From the NCBI GenBank assembly GCA_002338385.1, contig DDIE01000020.1, positions 9,155 through 22,309 on the forward strand: a DNA stretch of 13,155 bases, given 5' to 3'. The notes beneath the pieces are model-generated. The model had not been told where the DNA came from and made no database searches. It worked only from the letters and a program-made list of their open reading frames with translations. Made by a program: the position numbers and the translations under genes. Below, in pieces: positions 1 to 6,130 of this stretch. Every line of letters begins with the position of its first letter. Position 1 is the stretch's first letter. This DNA comes from Proteobacteria bacterium UBA1858 (GTDB taxonomy: Bacteria; Pseudomonadota; Gammaproteobacteria; UBA4575).

Positions 1-33
1 TAATTTTTTTGCACAGTTTATTTAGGAGTAATT

Positions 34-219
34 ATGGATTGGATGAAAATTAGTAGCGCAATATTCCTTATCTTAATGCTGTTCTTCTTACTGCCACGAG
101 CAAAACAAATGTTCACTAATTCGCCCAAGGCTGAAGCGGGAGATTGGCAAGCTGCGATGGTACCGCTGCTTGGTGTGATCGGTTTTGTCGCCCTACTGGC
201 CTGGTTAGTGAGTCAGTGA
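34..219 (+). CDS. Small two-helix inner-membrane protein, function unknown
   Basis: A 61-residue protein with two hydrophobic segments, about residues 5-21 and 42-59. They are joined by a polar loop containing PRAKQMF and an acidic GDW turn, so it should form a membrane hairpin. A good Shine-Dalgarno AGGAG lies at 24-28, five bases before the ATG, which fixes the start. It converges on yajQ with only 18 bases between the stop codons and no terminator in that gap. The compact loop pattern resembles small conserved gammaproteobacterial membrane proteins, but I cannot name the family and propose no function. The promoter is probably left of the window. The strong ribosome site and clean two-helix design make it a real gene rather than a chance frame. 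Confidence 0.8.
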   Translation: MDWMKISSAIFLILMLFFLLPRAKQMFTNSPKAEAGDWQAAMVPLLGVIGFVALLAWLVSQ

Positions 220-237
220 TCAAGCGTGCGACAGTGC

Positions 238-720
238 TCAATCTCTGAAATTGTTGAATTGCAGCGGTACGCCTAAAGACATTTCACGCAGGAACTGCAT
301 CGCTTGCTGAAGATCATCTCGCTTTTTCCCTGTCACTCTGACTTTTTCGCCCTGAACTTGTGTTTGGATTTTAAAGTTCTGTTGTTTGAGTGATTTTGTG
401 ATCTTTTTAGCGATTTCACTATCAATACCCTGATTAATCACCACGTTCTGGGTGGCTCGATTATTACCTTCCTGCAACTTAGACTTTTCCACACACGCGA
501 GATCAATGCCACGCTTGGCCATTTTCTGGGTCACCACGTCGTAAATCTGTTTGATTTGAAACTCAACCTGGGCTTCCATGGTGACAATTGTGTCTTTCAG
601 TGTCACTTTGGCATCGCTGCCTTTGAAATCAAAGCGATTACTTATCTCGCGATGAGCCTGGTCGACCGCGTTGCTTAACTCGTGAGTATCGACTTCTGAG
701 ACAATATCGAATGATGGCAT
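238..720 (-). CDS. yajQ: YajQ family (DUF520) nucleotide/cyclic-di-GMP-binding protein
   Basis: The 160-residue product is full length for YajQ (about 160 residues) and cytosolic. Family signatures are visible: the MPSFDIVSE start, NRFDFKG at 28-34, VTGKKRDDLQ at 129-138 and the PLQFNNFRD carboxy end at 152-160. Known family members have two tandem ferredoxin-like folds and bind nucleotides; a Xanthomonas member binds cyclic-di-GMP and acts with a transcription factor in virulence control. Whether this copy binds cyclic-di-GMP is inference. An AAAGG ribosome site lies nine bases before the ATG. The gene is divergent from the DUF423 gene with only 30 bases between start codons, so its promoter must overlap that gap and the start of its neighbour. 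Confidence 0.96.
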   Translation of the reverse strand: MPSFDIVSEVDTHELSNAVDQAHREISNRFDFKGSDAKVTLKDTIVTMEAQVEFQIKQIYDVVTQKMAKRGIDLACVEKSKLQEGNNRATQNVVINQGIDSEIAKKITKSLKQQNFKIQTQVQGEKVRVTGKKRDDLQQAMQFLREMSLGVPLQFNNFRD

Positions 721-750
721 TATACTTAACCTTTAGATTGGAGTGGGTTC

Positions 751-1128
751 ATGCGTCCTAATGTAATAATTTCTCTTGGCAGTTTCAACGCGGCTGTGGC
801 TATCATGCTGGGTGCATTCGCCGCGCATGGCCTAAAGAACCAGTTAGATAGTTACAGCCTAGATATTTTTAACACCGCAGCTGATTTTCATTTAGTCCAT
901 GCCATTGGGCTGATCGTACTCGGTCTGATAGCTAAACAATACCAGCAAATACATTATGCCCTGGTGGGCTATTTACTTATTGTGGGAATAATTCTGTTCT
1001 CAGGAAGTTTATATGCACTCAGTATCAGTGGTTGGAAAATGTTGGGCATGGTTACTCCGTTTGGAGGCATCAGCTTTATAGTTGCGTGGATCGTATTGAG
1101 CTACCAGATGATTATGAAGGCGGACTGA
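751..1128 (+). CDS. DUF423 family membrane protein (YgdD/YwdK-like)
   Basis: A 125-residue, almost wholly hydrophobic protein with about four membrane segments (roughly residues 5-27, 46-62, 67-91 and 100-121). It shows the DUF423 pattern: GAFAAHGL at 21-28, a His-containing second segment (HLVHAIGL, 47-54), SGSLYAL at 84-90 and a TPFGG turn at 102-106. The length matches the family (about 120-130). The biochemical role of the family is not established, so no reaction is assigned. GGAG at 740-743, seven bases ahead of the ATG, supports the start. Its 3' end runs 17 bases into the end of the convergent MOSC gene. The family call is firm; the function is unknown. Confidence 0.93.
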   Translation: MRPNVIISLGSFNAAVAIMLGAFAAHGLKNQLDSYSLDIFNTAADFHLVHAIGLIVLGLIAKQYQQIHYALVGYLLIVGIILFSGSLYALSISGWKMLGMVTPFGGISFIVAWIVLSYQMIMKAD

Positions 1129-1609
1129 GAATGACCTCAACCCGATCTGCCAACTGTATAACACCTGATTGAACAACTTTCGCCGTCAGCCCTCCATGAC
1201 CGCGCAATGCATTATAGGCGCCAGTACCTAATTGCGACTCCATTTTACTGCAGGGATGACATAGCCCTGTGATTTCTAATACTGCCTCACCAATCGCTAG
1301 TTTCTGTTTAACAAGTATATTGAGATTGATGCCTGAAACCGCAATATTCCTACGTAAATCTGCGTAGTGTATGACACTAATGGGATGGAGAGACGCCAGC
1401 ACCGACAGGTACTCCGCCTGAAATAATGTGACCTGTCGCTTACCACCATATTTAAGACTGGAGCGATCACCCTCGATGCCATAACCTTTTTCTAAATAAG
1501 CATTTGACTGCTGTTCAACAGGCAAATTGCGTGCGCGGCGCACACCTATCCACTCTACCCTGCCCGGGTGAGGAAAATGTGCTTTTAACTGATTAATAGA
1601 GATACTCAT
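1112..1609 (-). CDS. MOSC-domain protein (molybdenum cofactor sulfurase C-terminal-like)
   Basis: Standalone MOSC domain of 165 residues from the chosen start. Visible features are GIEGDR at 44-49, a KRQVTLFQAE strand at about 57-66, RRNIAVSGINL at 86-96 and the GLCHPC motif at 115-120. The first Cys of that motif (C117) fits the conserved sulfur-carrying Cys of the family. MOSC proteins are thought to deliver sulfur to metal or molybdopterin centres or to bind molybdopterin; the substrate here is unknown. An in-frame upstream ATG at 1687 would add 26 basic, non-family residues. I prefer 1609 because MSISINQL leads directly into the domain and a good promoter (1653-1680) lies inside the longer frame. 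No clear Shine-Dalgarno precedes either start. Confidence 0.9.
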   Translation of the reverse strand: MSISINQLKAHFPHPGRVEWIGVRRARNLPVEQQSNAYLEKGYGIEGDRSSLKYGGKRQVTLFQAEYLSVLASLHPISVIHYADLRRNIAVSGINLNILVKQKLAIGEAVLEITGLCHPCSKMESQLGTGAYNALRGHGGLTAKVVQSGVIQLADRVEVILSPPS

Positions 1610-1652
1610 AAAATGGTTTAATTTTATAAAAAACACTTGCCTTACAAGCTTT

Positions 1653-1680
1653 TTAATATTACTATATGTCACATAGTCAA
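1653..1680 (-). promoter_or_regulatory. Candidate sigma-70 promoter for the MOSC gene
   Basis: On the minus strand, TTGACT (1675-1680, five of six consensus matches) is followed after 16 bases by TATTAA (1653-1658, four of six). Transcription would begin near 1646, giving a leader of about 37 bases to the ATG at 1609. It lies inside the longer alternative reading frame and so argues for the shorter protein. It is back to back with the plus-strand promoter at 1688-1715. Prediction by eye only. Confidence 0.5.
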
Positions 1681-1687
1681 AAGGCAT

Positions 1688-1715
1688 ATGACAGATCAGA
1701 CGCTGACTGTATAAG
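1688..1715 (+). promoter_or_regulatory. Candidate sigma-70 promoter for the small RNA
   Basis: On the plus strand, ATGACA (1688-1693, five of six matches to TTGACA) and TATAAG (1710-1715, five of six to TATAAT) are separated by 16 bases. Transcription would begin near 1722. No plus-strand protein gene follows before serS, which is convergent, so the only evident product is the structured RNA that ends at the terminator at 1809-1843. Confidence 0.5.
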
Positions 1716-1782
1716 AATAAATCAAGTCACAAGTCATATGTAGCGTAAGTATCCCTAGTATTGGGAGTGTAGCGAGTCCCCA

Positions 1783-1806
1783 AAACTTGTATGCAAATAC
1801 AAGTTT
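1783..1806 (+). repeat. Perfect inverted repeat, 10-bp stem with GCAA tetraloop
   Basis: AAACTTGTAT (1783-1792) and ATACAAGTTT (1797-1806) are exact reverse complements around GCAA (1793-1796). In plus-strand RNA this gives an exceptionally stable GNRA-type tetraloop, and the loop fits that class only on the plus strand. It forms the penultimate structure of the candidate small RNA. Confidence 0.85.
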
Positions 1807-1808
1807 AT

Positions 1809-1843
1809 AGCCCACATGCCCCAACCCATGTGGGCTTTTTTTT
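1809..1843 (+). terminator. Strong rho-independent terminator (small RNA 3' end)
   Basis: AGCCCACATG (1809-1818) pairs perfectly with CATGTGGGCT (1827-1836) around an 8-base loop and is followed by a run of eight T (1836-1843, the first of which is paired). The T run is on the plus strand. For serS transcripts coming from the right the same stem would lack a U tract, so this is primarily a plus-strand terminator. Confidence 0.9.
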
Positions 1844-1889
1844 GCCTAGCACGCGCTTGTTCTATATAGTGTATATGAATATCAGTGAG

Positions 1890-3164
1890 TTATATACTAA
1901 TTTCAGTGGTGCCATGCATGTAATTAACAAGTGCTTTAGGCACTTCAATCGACCCGTCAGCTTGCTGATAGTTTTCCAGTATCGCCACAAGTGTGCGCCC
2001 TACAGCCAAACCGGAACCGTTCAGAGTATGCAGTAACTGCGGCTTACCCTCATGTCCCTTCCAGCGTGCTTTCATACGTCGGGCCTGAAAATCCAGGAAA
2101 TTACTACAAGATGATATTTCACGATACGTATCCTGAGCAGGCAACCACACCTCCAAATCAATCGTCTTAGCTGAGGAAAACCCAAGGTCGCCCCCACATA
2201 ACGTCATACTTCGATAAGGCAGCGCCAGCGCTTGCAAAACTGCTTCTGCGTGGCTAGTGAGCTCTGCAAATGCCTGCCAAGAGTGGTCAGGATGAACCAG
2301 TTGCACTAATTCAACCTTTTCGAATTGGTGTTGTCTGATCAGGCCGCGCGTGTCACGACCGTAGGAGCCCGCCTCTGAGCGAAAACATGGACTATGACAT
2401 ACATACTTAATCGGTAATTGTTCCGCGCTAGCAATTTGATCACGCCACATATTCGTGACGGGCACTTCCGCGGTCGGAATCAGATAATATTCGCTATCAG
2501 TTTTGAGCTGAAACAAATCCTCTCCAAATTTCGGTAAATTGCCCGTACCCCTGAGGCTATCGGAATTGACAATATAGGGCACATAGATTTCAGTGTAACC
2601 GTGTGCACGGGTATGCATATCCAGCATAAACTGGATTAAGGCGCGGTGGAGCTGAGCCAGCTGACCTTGCATAATAGTGAATCTAGAACCTGTAATCTTA
2701 GCGGCAGACTCAAAATCAAGCAGCTGAAGGTGCTCGCCCAAATCGACATGATCTTTCACTTCGAAAGCAAAGGATTTAGGCTCTCCCCACGTGTGAATGA
2801 CTGTGTTTTGTGCCTCACTGTCACCGGCTGGTACCGACTCATGCGGAATATTCGGCATCTCAGCCAACCAATTATTGAGTTCCTCTTGTAAGCCATCGAA
2901 TTGTTGCTGTTTGTCTTTTAGATCCTGAGCCAATCGATCCATTTCAGCTTTTAAGGATTCAATTTCTTGCCCCTGCGCTTTGGCTTGGCCAATTTGTTTG
3001 GACTTCTGATTACGGATACTTTGGAGCTCTTGAGTATCAATTTGCAACGCTTTACGCCGTTCCTCCATAGCTTTGAATTTGGCCACATCGAACACATAAC
3101 CTTTGATTAATAACTTGCCAGCTACCCGCTCGGGATCATTGCGAAGAAGTTTTGGATCTAACAT
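1890..3164 (-). CDS. serS: Seryl-tRNA synthetase (SerRS)
   Basis: Class II aminoacyl-tRNA synthetase that charges tRNA-Ser (and tRNA-Sec) with serine in the cytosol. At 424 residues it is full length (E. coli enzyme about 430). Residues 1-110 carry the long charged heptad-like arm (roughly 30-100) that contacts the tRNA long variable arm. The catalytic part shows the serine-site TAEVP at 231-235, motif 2 starting FRSEAGSYGRDTRG at 261-274, REISSCSNF at 348-356 and motif 3 GSGLAVGR at 383-390. All expected catalytic motifs are intact. The start lies nine bases beyond the crcB stop, with no clear Shine-Dalgarno, so it is probably translated by coupling in a crcB-serS unit. This adjacency is seen in Pseudomonas-like gammaproteobacteria. 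Confidence 0.98.
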   Translation of the reverse strand: MLDPKLLRNDPERVAGKLLIKGYVFDVAKFKAMEERRKALQIDTQELQSIRNQKSKQIGQAKAQGQEIESLKAEMDRLAQDLKDKQQQFDGLQEELNNWLAEMPNIPHESVPAGDSEAQNTVIHTWGEPKSFAFEVKDHVDLGEHLQLLDFESAAKITGSRFTIMQGQLAQLHRALIQFMLDMHTRAHGYTEIYVPYIVNSDSLRGTGNLPKFGEDLFQLKTDSEYYLIPTAEVPVTNMWRDQIASAEQLPIKYVCHSPCFRSEAGSYGRDTRGLIRQHQFEKVELVQLVHPDHSWQAFAELTSHAEAVLQALALPYRSMTLCGGDLGFSSAKTIDLEVWLPAQDTYREISSCSNFLDFQARRMKARWKGHEGKPQLLHTLNGSGLAVGRTLVAILENYQQADGSIEVPKALVNYMHGTTEISI

Positions 3165-3173
3165 AGTCTGTTT

Positions 3174-3551
3174 TTAATTGATAATTGATTTTGCAAGCAT
3201 CAAACCTGCTCCGGCAGCAATAATACAGAGAACAACACTTAACACAATATTCATTAACATCGTTAAGTATTGGCCGCTCATGAAATAATCAACATTGTTA
3301 TAAGCAAAACTTGAAAAAGTAGTGAAGCCCCCGAGCAAGCCGATCAATATCGCACTGCGGTATTCGTCGCTCAATTGGATAGAGTAAATTAAACTCCAGG
3401 TCAGATAGCCGATCAAAAATGAACCTAATACATTGACCACTAGAATTCCCACCGGAAACGCAGACATGTGCATACTATCTATGCGAATATAGATTAAATA
3501 ACGAAGCACTGAGCCAATTGCACCACCAAGAGCGATCCAAATTAATATCAT
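3174..3551 (-). CDS. crcB: Fluoride ion channel CrcB/Fluc
   Basis: A 125-residue protein with four membrane helices that, in the family, forms a dual-topology dimer exporting fluoride from the cytoplasm. Family signatures are clear: GGAIGSVLRY at 9-18, FPVGILVVNVLGSF at 32-45 (N40 matches the pore Asn) and GGFTTFSSF at 74-82 (F79 and F82 match the fluoride-lining Phe pair). The start at 3551 is preferred over an upstream in-frame ATG at 3647. AGAGG lies eight bases ahead of 3551, the protein then begins like other CrcB proteins, and the longer frame would run into the first bases of glcD. No fluoride riboswitch was recognised in the 53 bases before the start. Confidence 0.96.
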   Translation of the reverse strand: MILIWIALGGAIGSVLRYLIYIRIDSMHMSAFPVGILVVNVLGSFLIGYLTWSLIYSIQLSDEYRSAILIGLLGGFTTFSSFAYNNVDYFMSGQYLTMLMNIVLSVVLCIIAAGAGLMLAKSIIN

Positions 3552-3566
3552 TGTATAACCTCTAGT

Positions 3567-3576
3567 ATTAGCTAAT
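3567..3576. repeat. 10-bp palindrome in the crcB/glcD divergent gap
   Basis: ATTAGCTAAT is a perfect palindrome in the 53-bp region between the divergent starts of crcB and glcD. It sits where a repressor or activator of the glycolate operon could bind. A palindrome this short and AT-rich can arise by chance, so the operator role is only a suggestion. Confidence 0.3.
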
Positions 3577-3604
3577 CTTAACGCAAGTAAGGTATTCTCA
3601 TAAC

Positions 3605-5056
3605 ATGCATAAGAATATGACCCAGTTGTTCTCTGATTGCCTGCCAACCGAGAGCATTCTTGCCACTGAAGAGACGCTCAGACCCTACGAGTGCGATGCA
3701 TTAACAGCATACAAGACTTTGCCTATGGCTGTCTTATTGCCTGCAACAGAGCAACAGGTGGTGGCTATTATCAAGCGCTGCTACCAAGAGCAGATTCCAA
3801 TTGTAACGCGTGGTGCGGGCACTGGATTATCCGGTGGCGCGAATCCCATCAGCCAGGGCATAGTGCTCAATCTAGCCAAACTCAACACTATTTACGAGAT
3901 CAATCCACAGCAACAATACGCCAGAGTGGGTCCAGGCGTGCGCAATCTTGCTATCTCCGAGGCCGCCAGTCAGTACGGACTCTATTATGCCCCTGATCCA
4001 TCGTCTCAAATTGCCTGCACCATTGGCGGCAATATTGCAGAAAATTCTGGTGGCGTACATTGCCTCAAGTATGGCTTAACTATTCATAACATCATGGAAA
4101 TCCGCTATGTCAGCGATCGCGGTGAACTTATTACCGCCGGCAGCAGTTGTTACGATACCCCAGGCTATGACATTTTGGCTCTAATGACCGGCTCAGAGGG
4201 AATGCTAGGGGTAATTCTGGAGGCCAAAGTAAAGTTATTAGCTCAGCCAGAAAAAAGCGAATTGATGCTGGCCGCTTTCGATGACATCAGAGATGCCGGC
4301 GCAGCGGTGGCCGCAATAATTGCCGGGGGCATCATCCCCGCGGGTCTGGAAATGATGGATAAAGCAGTTATTCAAGCAACCGAAAATTTTTGTCAGCCCG
4401 GATATCCGCTCACGGCAGAGGCTATCTTGTTATGTGAACTTGATGGCTATGGTGATGCTTTGAAAAAACAGCTACACCAGGTGAAAATGCTATGTCAACA
4501 GCATAATGCCAGCGTCATCAAAACAGCGGCTAATGCACAACAACAAGAACTCCTATGGAAAGGACGCAAATCAGCCTTTCCCGCGATTGGTCAATTAGCG
4601 CCTGATTATTTATGTATGGATGGCACCATACCGAGGAAACATCTGGCCTATGTCCTCCAGCAAATCAGTTTTTTCTCGACTAAGTATGACTTGCCTGTGG
4701 CTAATGTTTTTCATGCGGGTGATGGCAATCTACACCCACTCATTATGTATGATGCCAACATCACAGGCCAGCTTGAGCGTGCTGAACAAATTGGTAGTGA
4801 AATCTTGCAACTGTGTGTGCAAGTAGGTGGCACTATTACCGGTGAACATGGTGTTGGCGTCGAAAAACTCAATCAAATGTGTGTTCAGTTTAAACGTACT
4901 GAACTGGATCAGTTTGAACGTCTTAAACTAGCTTTTGATGAGCAATCATTACTCAATCCCGGCAAAGTAATTCCTACCCTGCAGCGCTGTGCAGAGTTTG
5001 GTGCCATGCATGTCCACGCGGGTGAAATGCCTTTCAAAGACCTGCCGCGCTTCTAG
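3605..5056 (+). CDS. glcD: Glycolate oxidase FAD-binding subunit GlcD
   Basis: Catalytic flavoprotein subunit of the GlcDEF glycolate dehydrogenase, which converts glycolate to glyoxylate with electrons going to the respiratory chain. It has 483 residues against about 499 in E. coli. A PCMH-type FAD-binding domain covers about 38-217, with the pyrophosphate loop RGAGTGLSGG at 69-78. An FAD-oxidase C domain follows, with HAGDGNLHP at 370-378, GEHGVGVEK at 413-421 and LNPGKVIP at 450-457. AAGG sits 12 bases before the first ATG; a second ATG four codons on (3617) is possible. glcE starts four bases after its stop. D-lactate or other 2-hydroxyacid dehydrogenases share this fold, so the substrate rests mainly on the neighbouring glcE and glcF. 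Confidence 0.94.
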   Translation: MHKNMTQLFSDCLPTESILATEETLRPYECDALTAYKTLPMAVLLPATEQQVVAIIKRCYQEQIPIVTRGAGTGLSGGANPISQGIVLNLAKLNTIYEINPQQQYARVGPGVRNLAISEAASQYGLYYAPDPSSQIACTIGGNIAENSGGVHCLKYGLTIHNIMEIRYVSDRGELITAGSSCYDTPGYDILALMTGSEGMLGVILEAKVKLLAQPEKSELMLAAFDDIRDAGAAVAAIIAGGIIPAGLEMMDKAVIQATENFCQPGYPLTAEAILLCELDGYGDALKKQLHQVKMLCQQHNASVIKTAANAQQQELLWKGRKSAFPAIGQLAPDYLCMDGTIPRKHLAYVLQQISFFSTKYDLPVANVFHAGDGNLHPLIMYDANITGQLERAEQIGSEILQLCVQVGGTITGEHGVGVEKLNQMCVQFKRTELDQFERLKLAFDEQSLLNPGKVIPTLQRCAEFGAMHVHAGEMPFKDLPRF

Positions 5057-5060
5057 TCTC

Positions 5061-6128
5061 ATGGCTGATAATGATTTAACTCAAGACCTCGTTGCAGAAG
5101 TCAGCGCAGCTGTTCAACAACGTCAGCCACTGCAGATCAAGGGTGGTAATAGCAAACATTTTTATATTCACCAAGACCCTCATAGTGACGATCTGCCAAC
5201 CCTGGATGTGAGCCGACATATCGGCATTGTCGACTATGAACCATCTGAACTTTACATCACAGCACGCTGCGGTACCCCACTTAAACTGATAGAGGAGACG
5301 CTAGCTGCACATAATCAAATGTTAGCGTTCGAACCGCCAGCGTTTGCAGACAGTGCCACGATTGGCGGCACGGTGGCCTGTGGTCTGGCAGGTCCCAGAC
5401 GACCCTATGCGGGCGCCTGTAGAGATGCCATGCTAGGCGCTGACATCATCAATGGCTTGGGCCAGCATTTGTCGTTTGGGGGTCAGGTGATGAAGAATGT
5501 TGCGGGTTATGATGTGTCACGCGCCATGTGCGGTGCCCTCGGTACACTCGGCGTAATACTTCAAGTCAGTTTAAAGGTGATGCCGATGCCACAGCAAGAA
5601 ACTACTGTGCGCATCGAGTGCGATTTAAGCACAGCGCTCCATACGCTCATTAGTCTAAGCCAAACGTCGATACCCGTCAGCGCCAGTTATTTTGAAGCTG
5701 ACAGTCTCTATCTGCGCCTCGAGCTGAGTGGTGCTGAACTTGCATCCTTCCAGGCGGCCCATGGTGCAGAAGTTGTCGCGCAAAATGACTTCTGGATCCA
5801 TGTTAAGGAGCACCAGAATAGTTTTTTTAGCCGCGAACAAGCGCTATGGCGATGCAGTCTGCCAATCGCCAGTGCTGCTCTCAATATCAATGGCACGCTG
5901 GCCTGTGAGTGGAACGCAGGATTACATTGGTATAAGAGCAATGATGACAGCGCCAAAATAATTGCCGCAGCTAATCAAGCCGGTGGGCATGCACGATTAT
6001 TCAACTATCCAAAACCGACCAGCCAGTCGGCCATGGCGCCAGCGATAATGGCACTTCATAAACGCATCAAACACGCATTTGATCCGCATAGATTGCTCAA
6101 TCCTGGCCAGCTAGATCCTGAGCTTTAA
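5061..6128 (+). CDS. glcE: Glycolate oxidase FAD-binding subunit GlcE
   Basis: Second flavin-domain subunit of glycolate dehydrogenase, 355 residues from the chosen start (E. coli GlcE about 350). Visible are KGGNSK at 27-32 (family QGSNSK-like), the FAD-site region ATIGGTVACGLAGPRRPY at about 99-116, GGQVMKNVAGYDVSR at 140-154 and the terminal LLNPGQL at 345-351. The frame is open upstream to an ATG at 4989 inside glcD. I place the start at 5061, four bases after the glcD stop, because MADNDLTQ aligns with the known GlcE beginning. There is no good Shine-Dalgarno, which fits translational coupling to glcD. It lacks the C-terminal catalytic domain of GlcD, as expected for GlcE, and probably acts as a structural or electron-transfer partner. 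Confidence 0.94.
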   Translation: MADNDLTQDLVAEVSAAVQQRQPLQIKGGNSKHFYIHQDPHSDDLPTLDVSRHIGIVDYEPSELYITARCGTPLKLIEETLAAHNQMLAFEPPAFADSATIGGTVACGLAGPRRPYAGACRDAMLGADIINGLGQHLSFGGQVMKNVAGYDVSRAMCGALGTLGVILQVSLKVMPMPQQETTVRIECDLSTALHTLISLSQTSIPVSASYFEADSLYLRLELSGAELASFQAAHGAEVVAQNDFWIHVKEHQNSFFSREQALWRCSLPIASAALNINGTLACEWNAGLHWYKSNDDSAKIIAAANQAGGHARLFNYPKPTSQSAMAPAIMALHKRIKHAFDPHRLLNPGQLDPEL

Positions 6129-6130
6129 AT

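Larger units (their letters stand above)
1722..1843 (+). ncRNA. Candidate small noncoding RNA, about 120 nt, unassigned family
   Basis: Seen directly: a promoter-like pair upstream (1688-1715), a perfect 10-bp stem capped by GCAA at 1783-1806, and two bases later a perfect 10-bp terminator hairpin with eight T residues ending at 1843. Upstream of these, TTGGG at 1761-1765 can pair with CCCAA at 1779-1783 as a weak further stem. The same TTGGG is also complementary to the terminator loop (1820-1824). No convincing reading frame or ribosome site lies inside, and the next gene, serS, is on the opposite strand, so this is not a leader or riboswitch of a downstream gene. The long U tail is typical of Hfq-bound RNAs, which is inference. 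It does not convincingly match 6S, tmRNA, SRP RNA or CsrB-type GGA repeats. The 5' end is approximate. Confidence 0.5.

Noticed and set aside
1610..1687. N-terminal extension of the MOSC protein from ATG at 1687
   Set aside because: The 26 extra residues are not family-like and have no ribosome site, and a promoter candidate lies inside them.
1722..1843. Candidate RNA as 6S RNA
   Set aside because: The GAGTCCCC stretch faintly recalls 6S, but the length is about 120 nt rather than about 180, the long double-stranded arms with a central bubble are absent, and the end is an ordinary terminator.
1791..2036. Plus-strand 81-codon frame across the terminator and the serS 3' end
   Set aside because: It reads through a strong terminator hairpin and the antisense of serS, with no ribosome site.
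3552..3647. N-terminal extension of CrcB from ATG at 3647
   Set aside because: It would overlap the start of glcD on the other strand. The ATG at 3551 has AGAGG at good spacing and begins like other CrcB proteins.
4989..5060. GlcE starting inside glcD
   Set aside because: The extra residues are the out-of-frame reading of the glcD end and are not GlcE-like; 5061 matches the family start.
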